Below, piece after piece: positions 23,941 through 36,121 of a stretch of 64,000 nucleotides of DNA (the stretch's first letter is position 1; the number at the start of each line of letters is the position of its first letter). Origin of the DNA: Paguma larvata. Taxonomy: Eukaryota; Chordata; Mammalia; Carnivora; Viverridae. The notes beneath the pieces are model-generated. The model searched no databases. It saw only the letters and a list, made by a program, of their open reading frames with translations, and was not told where the DNA came from. The position numbers and the translations under genes are program-made. The stretch covers positions 49,008,960 to 49,072,959 of the forward strand of contig CM057839.1 of the NCBI GenBank assembly GCA_030068075.1, read 5' to 3'.

Positions 23941-24090
23941 CAGAGATTTTCAAACATTGGAATCACCAATGGCATTTGTTAAAATTTTAATTTCTAGGCC
24001 TCAGCTCTAGAGATTCTGAATCAATGGGTCTACACTGCCAGGTACCTGCATTCCTAAAGAGCTTATGGAGGTTTCTGGTTTTGAATTTCC
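23941..24090 (+). mobile_element. MER20-type hAT-Charlie MITE, partial
   Basis: 'TTTTCAAACATTGGAATCAC' and 'GAGATTCTGAATCAATGGGT' match the conserved parts of MER20-type elements, followed by 'CTGCATTCCTAAAGAGCTTA'. The distal terminal repeat is lost or too diverged to see. Confidence 0.75.
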
Positions 24091-24955
24091 TTTTAAAAAC
24101 ATTTTTAAAAACAATGTCTTCAATAGTAGATGCTGAGAAAATCCTAGTGATGGACTGAAGTATATCTGAGTAGATACACTCTTTCTTGACATCTAAACAC
24201 CACTTTGGTTATTAATGGTTTACTATTCTATCATTTGCTTAAAAATCAATGATTAGGGTGCATATATTAACTCAACCTTTTTGCAACTTAATAATAAGTG
24301 ATATTAAATGCACTATTGTTTCTGTCTTAGAGAAAGATGACAAAAATTAGTCAAATTTTGAGAAGACTGAGGACATCATAAATCATGACCTAAACTCTCT
24401 CTTATTTGAACTTTTGATAGATTACTGAGGGGAGCACATTCAGGAGGCGAGGGCTATCCACAGAGAATATTCTGCTTTAAATTCGAATCTAAGAATAGAT
24501 AAGATTCCAGCCAGCTGCAACTGACATGACATGGAGTGAGGGATGCGGAACTTTCAGAAATAATTAGGTCCCAACACATTCGGAATGTTATAAATAATAA
24601 ATGAAACCTTGAATTGGCTAAAGAAACAGAATTGGTGCTAACTTGAGAGCACAGGTGTTTTGTGTTTGGTATTCCTTGCCTTGCCCATGAGGCTAGCAGA
24701 CACGTTCAATACAACTTAATGAATCTTCTGGGAAGGCCCCAAATAGATTACCTCACAGGAGCCCAGTGCAGAAAGTGTCAAAGTCTGGCTAACTGTAATG
24801 CAATGCCTACTTGAGAAAGAAGATACACTCTTGAACATTATTGACTACAGAAGCAGAGTAATTCACTGTTATGCACAAAAGCTCAGATAGATCCATTAAC
24901 AATCTTTACTTAGTATCCTCTGAAACACCAAACGAGATTGCTACATAGTCATGTA

Positions 24956-24956
<1 letters not shown>
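24091..24956. other. No gene seen
   Basis: Unassigned sequence. No exon or named repeat. Confidence 0.55.
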
Positions 24957-24989
<33 letters not shown>

Positions 24990-25000
24990 GTGTGTGCATG
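24957..25000. repeat. (TG)n microsatellite
   Basis: About 20 TG units with one CG interruption, ending GTGCATGC. Confidence 0.96.
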
Positions 25001-25074
25001 CAAGCTGTTTGTTATTTCTTATACTTCCATTTCTAAGAGCTGTATTGTCTCATTAAGGTGATAATCTTACTTAT

Positions 25075-25310
25075 TTTACAAATGTGAATATTTATTACAG
25101 GGAAAGCATTATTGTAAGTACTTTTCAAACATTAATTCATGTATTCCTTATAACCATTTCATAGACAAAGAAAGTGAAGCAAAAAGGGGCTAAGTGACTT
25201 GCCCAAGGTCACATAGCAAGAAGTAATAGTAGTAGATCTGGGAATCACACTCCATGGATGGTCAGCCTATCGGTTTGTAGTGCTGCCGAAGTTCTGACCA
25301 ACTAGAGGCT
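25075..25310 (-). mobile_element. MIR SINE, antisense
   Basis: The + strand carries 'TTCATGTATTCCTTATAACC', 'GGCTAAGTGACTTGCCCAAG' and 'GGTCACATAGCAAGAAGT', followed by 'TGGGAATCACACTCCATGG'. This is the well-conserved core of antisense MIR. Confidence 0.85.
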
Positions 25311-28300
25311 TTCGGGGTTTATACACTTACATCCATTCGGAGGGCAGAGAAGTAACTTTCGTAGAGTATATATGGTGCAAGCAGCTTATTGAGATATTTC
25401 CCAGATGAATTGAATCACACCATAAAATGACATTGGTGCTGGTAGAAGGCCAGAAGTTGAGATGTGTCAAACTAATGAATACTGTATTTATGCTCTGTTC
25501 TTACCTTCAGGGGTGTTCTCTAATTAAAGACAAGGTGGTACAACAAAAACACTAGAATCAAACTAAAGAGAGTCTAGTTGTTTCTCATCCCTGACATCTT
25601 CGGTTACATGTATATAATCTTACATGATTTCTTTCCTGAACTATTAAATGAGAAGGAAATGTTAGTTGTAGATTTTTTATGTTACTAGCAGCAGACTCTC
25701 ATTTCCAAAAAAGCAGCCCACACCTTATGTGGAAACCAGTATATAAAACAAATTAAAGTAGAATCATTAGGAAGGGGGTATACATAGTGACTCAGTACTA
25801 AATAATTTGACTTCCTCTTGACTCCATTTTCTTAGATTATTCTAAAATAACTCTCACTTTACAGCGAACTATACAGTACACCAAACATACCTGTAAGCTC
25901 TGGACTTCCCTGAATTGTCCTTAGCCTCCTTATTTTTACTTGTACCACAGTTCTGTTTCCTAACTATGGTTAGTGTTCTGAATTAGACAAGGAGAGAAGT
26001 TCTCTTCCCAGAGCTCAGCAACAATCACTGTTGAATTTAAAACAACACAAAAATGGCTTTATGGCCATAGCATATCTCTATGATTTAAATGATTAAAGAT
26101 ATTGGAAAATAATTAAGTATTATGAGCTTCCCCCAAGGTGTTATCAATGCATGCTTAACAATATTGAATGGTACCCAAAGCTACAACAAAACTACTTTGG
26201 ACATGGCCTCCATCCATTATAAGGTTATCACTAAAGATGTCAGTGCATTGTTCACGAGTGCTAATGACTCATAAATTTCAAGTTATTTGGGAGCAATGGA
26301 GTTAATTTCCTACTACCTTCTCACTGGAATTCCCAAGGAACAGAAGGTTAGTCGAATTGAATAGAAAATAAGCAACGACAAATGCCAAGAGCCAAATCAA
26401 AACTTATCTCATAGCATATATTCATCCTCGTGAATAACATTCAAATTGTACGAGTCACAAACATATTAATATATTCATTTTTACCCACCAAACCAAGGCA
26501 GAAGCACAGCTGAGTTGAGGTTCCCTTAGTGTGTGGGTATGTTTTTCCAATATCAGTGCAACTATAAAGGGGAATCTTAACATCTCAATGGGGACCATTT
26601 CAGCATTAAATAAAACTTCAAAACCTTTTGCAATAAAACATGCCACATATATACTATTATTATATGTTTCTCAGTGTTAGGAGACTTGATGAGTTAGAAG
26701 AAAACTCTCCTAGGGTCAATGTGTAGTGAGTGTATCCTTTGATTTCATCAAATTTTAAAGTCTCATGTGTAGATTTTCTTTGAAGAATTATTATAATATT
26801 AACAATATATTATAGGTACTACCTTTCTTTGAGGTTAAGTTCAAAATATTAGTTTCACCAAAAACATAATCTTAAACTAATCAAACAGGTAATTCACCAC
26901 AGTGAAGGACCATAGAAAATTGAATCCACGGGAAGTCACAAGTACATCACTTCATTGCATGTATGCCTGGCTCTCCTGTGGCCAAAATTGATGCCACTAC
27001 TTAAACAAATCCTCTCATGGGTAAATGCCTGTGGAGTTCTGTGGCAAATTGGTGTATAATTCTTTCTACATAAAGGGAAGTGAAGCTGGAAGTAAACCAC
27101 AAAAATCAAGTTCATGACTTGAAGTGACTTCTGGGCTGGATTTTTACCATCTTCCCAGTCTCCAGGATTTTCAGAGAGACTGAGAACTCTCAAATAAACA
27201 TATAATGGCTAAGCACAGCATAAAAACCTACAGAGTGTATCTCAGAGTTCTGGCTCTATTTCATTTTAGTCATCTGGAACTCAACCTATCAATTATACAG
27301 ATTTTGAAACAAAACAAGGTTTATTCTTTTCTGAAATATTTTTAAATGAAAGAATTCTATATATGAAATAGACCATGGTATGCATATTTTAATAATTATA
27401 TAAGAAACCTGTTTGACTTATAGCATTCTGAAAAAAAGTTATTTTGTACTGTTGGATCCAAATTCATATATTATAAGAGAGAAAGAAACACTTGCATAAA
27501 GAAGTTTTCAAATTTGAGCTGTATCGTAACCTCTATTTCTACTATTTCACTGGAGAATTTGAACTGTATCTCAAGTCTCATACATTAACACTGAAAGTTA
27601 GTGAAAATGTCTTGTGAAAAGTCTATGTGTACATTTGTTTTTTATGATGAACTATTAAATTATTTATATAGTTGTACATAGTTAATTACATATTGCATGC
27701 ACTGTTGAAATGTTATGTCGAAAATGATCATTATGATAAGTGTATTGTTCAGAAACATTGAAAATATTCTCATGTAAGTCCTAAAGCCTGGGTAAGAGCT
27801 TAGAGTTCCTTGGGAGGTAAAATGCTACCTCAACATCAGGAGAAATAAGGGTTATTCTTTTAAGCTCGGTGCATAAAACAAATAGGAATGTATGTAAGTC
27901 ATAAGACAAAAGATTTAGGCCAAGTGTAAATAGTGTCTTGGCAGTTAAACAGTAAGTAAGCTGTTTTGAGCAATAAAAGGTTTTTGTTTGTTTGTTTGTT
28001 TTTCCACTGATACTTTCTACTCGGATAGGCAGAGAAAGAATGCAGAAACAAGAGCACTTCATTATTCTGTGTACCAGGGACTGGGCTGAGTGTGGGTGTC
28101 ATCCAAGGACCAGCACCTCAGTCTTCCTTAATGCAACTACCGGCTAGGAGGCAAGTTCTGTAGCCAATAAATGCACCAACTGAGTTTTCGGCAAAGTGCT
28201 TTGAGCAGGGAGGACCAACTATGTGTGGGTTGGATTCTGTGGATGGAGCAAAGAAAATGTGAGCTGTAGACATTGCTTTTCAAGGAGGTTACAACTTAAC

Positions 28301-29769
28301 TGAAAAGAAAAGACAGTCACACGTACAATAGTTCCAACAAGGATAAGTCCTTACTTAAAGTAACCAAATGATGAAAACAAACACAGATTTGAGAGTTCAG
28401 GAAAGAAGGACGTGATATTAGTTGTGGGATTTAGGACAGAATGATTTCTCCTCGAGACTCACTTGCCCTGAATTTACCAGACAAATGCTAGGCAACCACT
28501 AGAACAGATATTGTGATGTTTTTGGTTTAGTGCTATATTAAGCCATTTCAAACTCTGTTTTAAGTGATATTTTAAGTGGTGTTCCAATGGACTCTTATTT
28601 TTAAAAATAGTTAAAATATTAGAAGTTCTGCAATCTTTTTTGTAAATTTAAATCAAGACAGAAAATATATACATGATGAAAATTGTACCACCATTCTAAG
28701 TGACATAATTTCTTGCTATATATAAGCTGAAATTTCCATTGACTATCCCAGTTATATGATGATTTCCATAGTTAAGTGAATTGCATGAATTCCCTTTTTC
28801 AGATGCATTCAACTCTAGTAACTGGAAAAAAAAAAGAACCTATCCATTTAAGGTCATTCTTGCCTGTTGCTGAGCTCTGAGAGCTGTAGCTATCTCTTGA
28901 ATTAAGATGAAGCCATTGAGAAATGGGGCTTTTTATCCTCCGTTTTACCTTCAAAGAAGGGCGCTTCTCTGAGGATACATGTCTAATTCCTTCCCAAACT
29001 AAAAATCTAAGTTAACCATTTTTGCAGCTTTTCTTTAATTATTGATTTATTTTCAATGATAATACAAATATATATTTGAAAATTTCGAATCTATGTAAAT
29101 TATAAGTTTACTTCACTAAATTTTTATTTAGTGATCACATTTTAAAACACAATTACACTGAATCTTTTTGTCTATCTCTGGTGTTAAACATTTTGGCATA
29201 ATTTCACCTTATTAGTACCAGTTCTATTCTTTTTAAGCCTTGGAAATAGAAGTAAAATTTTTAACACATTTATTTCTAAAGGATGATACAATTTCCATTA
29301 ACAGCTTTCAAGTGCAACTGCTTCTAAAAAATTTTTACCATTGATTTCAAGTTTGGTACCTGAAGTTGTCAATGATTTCATCAATAAAAATACTAATAAA
29401 TCCATAAATATCAGACTATATTCATTACATGAGATTTGAAAAAACAGAATAAGTGAGAAAATAAAGCTACACTTTCCTTAATGTTGTAATTTTGACCGAT
29501 TCTAATAAAAATTAAACAAAATTAAAAATAAACAAATATGGCATTTATATTAAAGTTTTTTGCATGGAATCTAGTTTTAGCTAATAGCAAGAGGTATTAG
29601 AGTGTTTCTAAAATATATTACTGTGAATGTTAATACATATACAATATATACATATATATAATTGGAGAAATGAATTGCATACTTAAAGAAATAGACAGAC
29701 TATTGGCATGAACAAATATATAGATGATATATATATTTTATATATATTTATGCATGTTTATATATGAAA
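25311..29769. other. No gene seen; possible L2 traces near 28255-28450
   Basis: A 4.5-kb unassigned AT-rich stretch. A (GTTT)3-4 run lies at about 27985-28001. 'TCAAGGAGGTTACAACTTAA' near 28280 could be an L2 3' end in antisense. No gene-like feature is seen. Confidence 0.5.
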
Positions 29770-30099
29770 GAAATGAATGATAGCAATGATACGAGGGATG
29801 TGAGGCAGGAACTCAGATCATCTTTCTATAAGGTATTCATATTATCTGTGAAATTGTATAGTGTTATTTAAAAGTGAACTTGGATTAGCTGTAAACATAT
29901 ATTGCAAACTCTAGGGTAACCACTAATAAAATTAAAAGATTTTAATAGTATAACTATTAGGCTGAGAAACATGATAAAATGCTCAATATAAATATAAAAT
30001 GCCAATTAAAACAAAAGGCAGAAAAAAAGTTGAATGCAAAAATAGAAACAAAGAACAAAAACAACAAATAGAAAACAGTAACAAACATAGGAAATAGTA

Positions 30100-31640
30100 A
30101 ATATTAATCCAAGTATATAATCACTTTGAATGTCAATGGTCTAAATGCACCAATTAAAAGACAAAGATTGTCAAAGTAGATCAAAAAGAAGGCCCAAATA
30201 TACAAGAAACACACTTTAAATATAAAATCACATATAGAATAAAATACACTTAGAGGAAAATATACGATGCTAACCTTAATCAAAGGAAAACAGGATTAGC
30301 TATATTAATTTCAAACAAAGTCAATGCCAAAGCAAGGAAAGTTATCAGGAATAACGAAGGACACTACATAATGATTAAAGGGTCAATATCCCAATGAAGC
30401 AATCCCGAACATGTATGCACCTAACAACAGAGTATCCAAAAATGAAACAAAAACTAATAAACCTGCAAAGAGAAATGGCTGGATCCACTATCATGTTGGA
30501 GACTTCAACAGCTCTCTCCCAAAAATGGATGGATCCAGCAGGCGGAAAATCAGTAAGGTAACAGTTAAATTCAATAATACGCTCAGTTAACTGGATATAA
30601 CTGAGACATCTAGGGACTACTTCATGCAACAACAGAATACACATTTATCTCAAGCCTACATGAAACATTCACCAAAAAAGATGAAATTTAGGGCCATAAA
30701 ACACCTTAATAAACTTAAAATAATAGAACACATGCAATGTCTGCCCTCAGGCCACAACAGAATTACACTAGAAATCGCTAACAGAAATATAAATGGAAAA
30801 TCCCCAAATATACAGAAGTCAAACAACATAATTTTAAACAAGGGTTTGAATAAATCTCATGGGTCAATGAGTAAATCTGAAAAGAAATTTAAAATATTTA
30901 AATGCATGAAAATGAAACAAAATTTATCAAAATCTGTGGAATGCAGAGAAAGCAGTAACGAGGGAAATTTATAGCAGTTAATGCATATCTTTGAAAATAA
31001 ATAAATAAATAAATTAATTAATTAATTAATTCTATAATCTAAGTTTCACCTATGGAAACTACAAAGAAAAGGGCACATTAACTCCAAAGTAAGCCAAAGA
31101 AAATAAACAATAAGAATTGGAGCAGAAATTAAGTAAACTGATAATAGGAGATCAAAAGAGAAAAATCAATGAAATTGAAAGCTGGTACTTTGACAAGATT
31201 AATGATATAAATTCGCATCTAGTGAGGCTAACTAAGAAAAAAAGAGAGGACACAACTTACTTATATCAGAAGTAAAAGACAGGGGGTCACTACAGATGTT
31301 TTGGATATTAAAAAGAATATAAGGGAATACTATTAATAGTTATAGGCATACATATTTGAAAACCTCATGAAATAGAGCAATGCCTTGAAAGACATGATTT
31401 GTCAAAACTCACACAAAAAACTGACAATCTCAATAGGCTTATATCTATTAAAGACATTGAATCCATAAATAATAACCTTTCAAAATGGAAAGCACAAAAA
31501 CCCAAATGGTATTCACTGGTGAATTCTAGCAAATTTTTAAGAAAGAAATTAAACCAGTTCTCTACAATCTCTGTCAGAGGAGAGAAGCAGAAGGAATATT
31601 TCCGGCCTCATTCTATGAGGCTAGCGTTACTCTAAATCCC
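30100..31640 (+). pseudogene. L1 ORF2 remnant: endonuclease to early reverse transcriptase
   Basis: In a live L1 this region encodes the apurinic-type endonuclease that nicks target DNA and the N-terminal part of the reverse transcriptase that copies L1 RNA at the nick. Two frames remain visible. One at 30624-30974 covers the endonuclease C-terminal half and linker (His-Asn-Arg-Ile-Thr-Leu-Glu and Gly-Lys-Ser-Pro-Asn patterns). One at 31399-31635 covers the reverse transcriptase N-terminus (Asp-Asn-Leu-Asn-Arg and Ile-Ser-Ile-Lys patterns). Stops, frame changes and the downstream deletion before the catalytic Tyr-Ala-Asp-Asp site make it dead. Confidence 0.82.
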
Positions 31641-31721
31641 AAGCCAGACAGCAGATTTACAAGAAAAGAGAATAACTGTACCTTATCCTCAATTTTGCTG
31701 TGAAATTTAAACCGCTCTAAA

Positions 31722-31937
31722 GGGGCGCCTGGGTGGCTCAGTCGGTTAAGCTGCGGACTTCAGCTCAGGTCATGATCTCATGGTCTGTGAGTTCGAACCC
31801 TGCGTCGGGCTCTGTGCTAACGGCTCAGAGCCTGGAGCCTGCTTCAGATTCTGTACCTCCCTCTTTCTCTGCCCTTCCGCTGCTCACACTCTGTCTCTAT
31901 GTCTCTCAAAACTAAATAAATGTTAAAAAAAATAAAT
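31722..31937 (+). mobile_element. tRNA-derived SINE, felid SINEC type, nested in L1M
   Basis: Full-length sense copy starting 'GGGGCGCCTGGGTGGCTCAG'. The A box (TGGCTCAGTCGG, 31734-31745) and B box (GAGTTCGAACCC, 31789-31800) of the internal Pol III promoter are intact by eye. The target duplication AAACYGCTCTAAA lies at 31709-31721 and 31938-31950 with one mismatch, and the duplicated bases are part of the L1 3' end, so the SINE is younger than the L1. Confidence 0.95.
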
Positions 31938-31974
31938 AAACTGCTCTAAAAAATAAAATCCTAATTAAAAAATA

Positions 31975-32000
31975 CACACACACACACACACACACACACA
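31975..32000. repeat. (AC)n microsatellite after the L1 tail
   Basis: About 13 AC units directly follow the A-rich end of the L1M copy. Microsatellites commonly seed in retrotransposon tails. Confidence 0.9.
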
Positions 32001-32207
32001 ACTAAGGTAGTTTATCATCTCAATAAACAAAATATAAAGGATGGGCAATTATGCTTGATTTTATTATTCAATAGTGACATAGTGGAGCCATACTTTTGTT
32101 TTGTGATTATTAGCTCTGATATCCTTAATGTGTCAGAATTTCCTAAGTTTTGATTCTACTATGAAACATGGAAGCGTTCCAGATTCAATTCTAAAAAAAA
32201 TATATTC

Positions 32208-32381
32208 ATCTTCTTTTTCCATTGCTTTATTTTCTTTCTTCTTTTGCTTTTTCTCCTCCTTCTTCTTCCCCTTCCCTCTTCCTCTGGTGCCTCCTTCTCC
32301 TCTTCCTTCCTCCTCTTTCTTCTCCCTCTTTCTTCCCCCTTCCCCTCCCCTTCTTCTCCTTCTCTTTCTCTTTTTCTTTGG
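32208..32381. repeat. Polypyrimidine tract (CTT/CCT-rich)
   Basis: About 170 bp of nearly pure C and T on the + strand, with only isolated purines. The frames that cross it encode Phe/Ser/Leu runs on one strand and Arg/Glu/Lys runs on the other, and are artefacts. Such tracts can form triplex (H-DNA) in supercoiled DNA. Confidence 0.9.
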
Positions 32382-35185
32382 AATGAGGAAATACCTCTGG
32401 GATTTACTGTGCTCATCTATCCTTACAGCTCATTTGTTCAAATTAGACCATATGACCACTGTCAAGGTCAAAATGACCATACTAGGCTTACACTGGTCAT
32501 CCGTGCTGTGATGAGGGCTTTAGTGTCAACCACTTGTATCTCTCTTTCCCAGAACAAGACTCAAGTTCTGTAGAGACATTTGAAGAAATGGTAATCAATA
32601 AAATGAATAATGCGTAAGAAGTGTGCTCCTGTGTTTGTACCGGGAGACTGGAGGAAATAGGTCCCTTTGTGGTTTGGGACCTGGGATATTGTGTTTGGTG
32701 ATATAAAGTTAAGAGTAAGCATCTAGTGACACTATAATTTACCTATTCAAGAAGGAAACCAATGGACACAAAGAGCATCTTTGGATTTTTCCCTTTAAAA
32801 GTCATTATTTCTTTTCCCTATGTAAAGCTAAACACAGTAACATCATTTTTCCCCTGAAACCTACATGGAAGAAAAAGGTGATATGGTAGAAAAATTACGA
32901 GTGAAAAACACAGTTTTGTTATTTGTTTGACTCCGCTCAATATAATATAAATATTTAATGCAAACATCTTTTGTATATTAAATGTTTTCCTGGAAGATAA
33001 AATTTAAAACTTCAATCACTTTTTTGACTACTCTTCTAAAATTGGAATTCTATTCATACAAGAAGCAGATGGTCCAAACTTGTAAAAAATGTAATTGCGA
33101 ACACAATAATTATTTTAAAGTGATATATTTAAATAGAATGTTTTTATGCACATGTTTTAATATGATTAAAAGTACAAATACTGTAAGTAAATACTCAATA
33201 TTGTATATGAAATGTGGTTGCCTTAAAGTCAATTCTGTCACAGAAGGATCTGTATTCTGGATATTATTAGGTCCATTCAGTTATTCCGATTTTTCTCCCT
33301 TACTGCATCATCACAAATTTATTGATTTATTAATGGTAGCATCTCTTCTGTAAAAAAGTACTTAATCCTCTTAGTCAAAGCACTGCTCTATCATCTGGAG
33401 TTACCATATTTAAAACATATACTTTGGGTATAGGACACATTACGACATTTAACATAAAATGCCTTGCATTAAAGTGGGATATTTTAGACTACATATATTT
33501 ATCTTTGTAATATTAGGTCTAGCAGAAAACTGTGAATATAACAGTTACTTAAAAGATATTTGGGAATTGAATTCATTCTCTTCACATAAAAAAAAATTGG
33601 ACTTTAACTTATGGCTAGAGGGATTTATCTCGGCTAGCTTATCACATTTTCTCTAAAACATTAGGTCTTTGAGGCAATATAACCTTATTACGAACATTAG
33701 CTCACATGATTGCTTTGAAAAGTCTTCCCCTTACTTCATAGAAAGAGCATCACTTTGCTACTGTTAGGAAGACTTGTCTCGTAGAATGTTGGCCTGTAGA
33801 CAATAAATAGGAGGCTGCATACAAAGTTATGGGGATTAAGTATATCATAGAATACATAATTATGTGGAGGGAGTTTCCTTCTTCAATTATAAAAATTTCC
33901 ATAAACAGAAGAATTGGAACAGGCAGATATTCAACAAGAGTAAGAGGTGGAAGTAAGATGATTTTTCTAGGAATGATGGCCAGTTTGCTGTTGCAAGATT
34001 TGGACACAAGTCTTAGATTGAAGACGAATGGGACTGGAAGTGTTCATTGAGGTCCGGTTTTGATGACCATATGTTCTGAGCACATGTTTGGCTTTCTTGA
34101 TAACATTCCTACCTAAACGCAAACCATTAATTTCTCTTATCCTTCACTACTAAAAAGTATTATTTGCTGTCATATGCTTTCCAAAAATATTTGGTAAAGA
34201 TAGCTTGAACATTGGTATTCAAGTTTCCTCTTTTATAAACTTGAACATATCTCTTACTTTTCACATCTCTCTGATTCCTTTTGGTGCATAAATTCCTCTT
34301 GGCATATTTACACCTATCGTTTTGCATAGAAATACTAATATCAAGGTGTTTGTAATTTTGCACCTGTGCGTAAAAGGTAGGCACAAAACATTTTAGTTAG
34401 AAATTAAAAAAAAAAAAAAAAAAAACGTCTATTTGCTTTTTGCCCAAATGATTATTTCAATAAAGTGAGAAGAGAGTTATCAGCAAAATCCTATTATAAT
34501 CAATTTTCGGAGAATAGGTTTCCTGCTTCCTTTTTACAGCCCTTTTTGTAACTCTACATAGATGAATAGATGATAAACAGACAAGAAGAGAAGCTGGATG
34601 CGGGGAAGAGGCACTAAGGGTTAAGAAATTTTTTAAATATAATTTCCTTTTGATCAGGCCTAGGACAAAATAATAAAACACCACTTGTAATATAATAATG
34701 ACAAAATTATTTACATTAAAATGTTACAATATAAAAATCTGTGCATGTAAAGAGAGAACTAGTTTACGGTCTCACTGATGTTAAGATAATGTTAGCTGGA
34801 ACAAATTGTCTTTCTTAATGCTGAATTGTGGTACTGCACATTTTATGCTTAAGTAATACTGTCACTTTTTATTTGCTAACTTATCCATTTTACCCATAGC
34901 ATTTTTGTGCATCCATTCATATCTAGTGGATCAAACCAGACCCTAAAGATATAGGATTCTTAACTCAGATACTTATGTTCATAATAAAAAAGACCTGAAC
35001 TCAACTTCTCAATAACTAGATATTCTTTCATTTTTCAAATATCACAAATAAATCACATATTTTTAAATTGCACTATGTTAAACATATGTAAATAAGAGAC
35101 ATTTCTAGTAAGTCACTTAGGATACAATTAAATTTGCTTGAAAAGTCTTGGCCTTTCTACTCTTTTTCAAAGGCAATTATTTCTT
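32382..35185. other. No gene seen; ERE-like site at 32465-32479
   Basis: Unassigned AT-rich sequence. AGGTCA-AAA-TGACCA at 32465-32479 is one base from the palindromic estrogen-receptor consensus. A 20-base A run lies at about 34406-34425. The 123-codon frame at 32982-33353 has no recognisable domain and no gene context. Confidence 0.5.
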
Positions 35186-35247
35186 TTTCATGTTTACTAT
35201 TTGGCCCAGTAATCATGCATTTCATGTTTACTATTTGGCCCAGTAAT
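35186..35247 (+). repeat. Perfect 28-bp tandem duplication, period 34
   Basis: The 28 bases at 35186-35213, which start TTTCATGTTTACTATTTGGC, are repeated without mismatch at 35220-35247, with six bases between copies. The perfect identity suggests a recent event. Confidence 0.97.
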
Positions 35248-36075
35248 ATTTGGGTATTATGTTAGAATTTTAAGAGTTGTACAAATCCATACATATTAAA
35301 ATATTTACTTCAATGCTAACACAGTGGAAAACATGAGAGCCACTCTAAACATCCAATGACAAATTATGATGAATTAAAGTAGGACACAATCTCAACTGAT
35401 ACTACTCTCATCCACAATTAGATAGATGACAACACAGAGATAATTTCAAACAGGGAAAATTTTTGACATAGACACTGATGGCAATTATATATATTCTGGT
35501 ACAGAAAAATGGTTAAAAGGATGGTTTGAAAAATGGATACTAATACACAATCATGCAGAAAAATAAAGACAGAAAAAGACATACAACAGCTGGATGTAAA
35601 ATGGTAAAATTTCAACATTTCTATCATGTTGAAATAACTTGATGTTAAAAGTAGCTAAAACTACAGTCATTTTCACAGTTATTTATTATTCTTCACTGTG
35701 TATTTTCTGTAACCGATGGATGGATTTTATGACTGAAGGACTTGATAAATAAAATGGTCTCCATGGGCAAGTCTCCAAATAATTATTGAATGAGCTACGC
35801 TATATGACACGCTGACTTCTTCATCAAGAATTTTTTGGATACGATAGTAGTGTTAACATTTGGAAATCACTTCACTGTTGGTGTTGAATATAATCTTTGT
35901 CTTGAGGTTGGTATGAGATGTTCTCATAACTTAAAGGCAATAGACTTCCATTTGTGATTATTAAGATTGGTTAATGGGAAACACTCAAAATAAATGGCTG
36001 AGAAATGGGTAAGATTTCAAAATAAATGTTAATCTAGGGCTAAGGGAACAAAATTTCATTTTTAAAAAGGCTATT
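35248..36075. other. No gene seen
   Basis: Unassigned AT-rich sequence. Confidence 0.55.
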
Positions 36076-36121
36076 TTCTTTTTTAATAGAATTTATTGTC
36101 AAGTTGGCTAACATACAGTGT
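36076..36121 (-). mobile_element. Very short L1 3' end, felid type, antisense
   Basis: 'GAATTTATTGTCAAGTTGGC' followed by 'TAACATACAGTGTA' is the reverse complement of the terminal bases of felid L1 copies, next to a T-rich run representing the tail. Only about 45 bp are present, so this is an extremely 5'-truncated insertion or a fragment. Confidence 0.65.

Larger units (their letters stand above)
29770..31972 (+). mobile_element. Old L1M LINE, internally deleted, with nested SINE
   Basis: From about 29770 the + strand follows an L1M element: inter-ORF and early ORF2 sequence ('GTCAATGGTCTAAATGCACC'), the endonuclease region ('GGAGACTTCAACAGCTCTCT') and the start of reverse transcriptase ('TCATTCTATGAGGCTAGCG'). 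At about 31680 it jumps to the L1 3' terminus ('CAATTTTGCTGTGAAATTTA', then 'CTGCTCTAAAAAATAAA'). The rest of the reverse transcriptase, the C-terminus and most of the 3' UTR are missing. A SINE interrupts the terminal block at 31722-31937. Confidence 0.88.

Noticed and set aside
30624..30974. 116-codon frame as a possible small gene
   Set aside because: It matches the L1 ORF2 endonuclease-linker region of the L1M copy and is only a surviving stop-free piece.
32128..32573. Phe/Ser/Leu-rich and Arg/Glu/Lys-rich frames
   Set aside because: Products of the polypyrimidine tract read on the two strands.
32982..33353. 123-codon frame
   Set aside because: No known domain, no Kozak, promoter or splice context, and composition as expected for AT-rich non-coding DNA.
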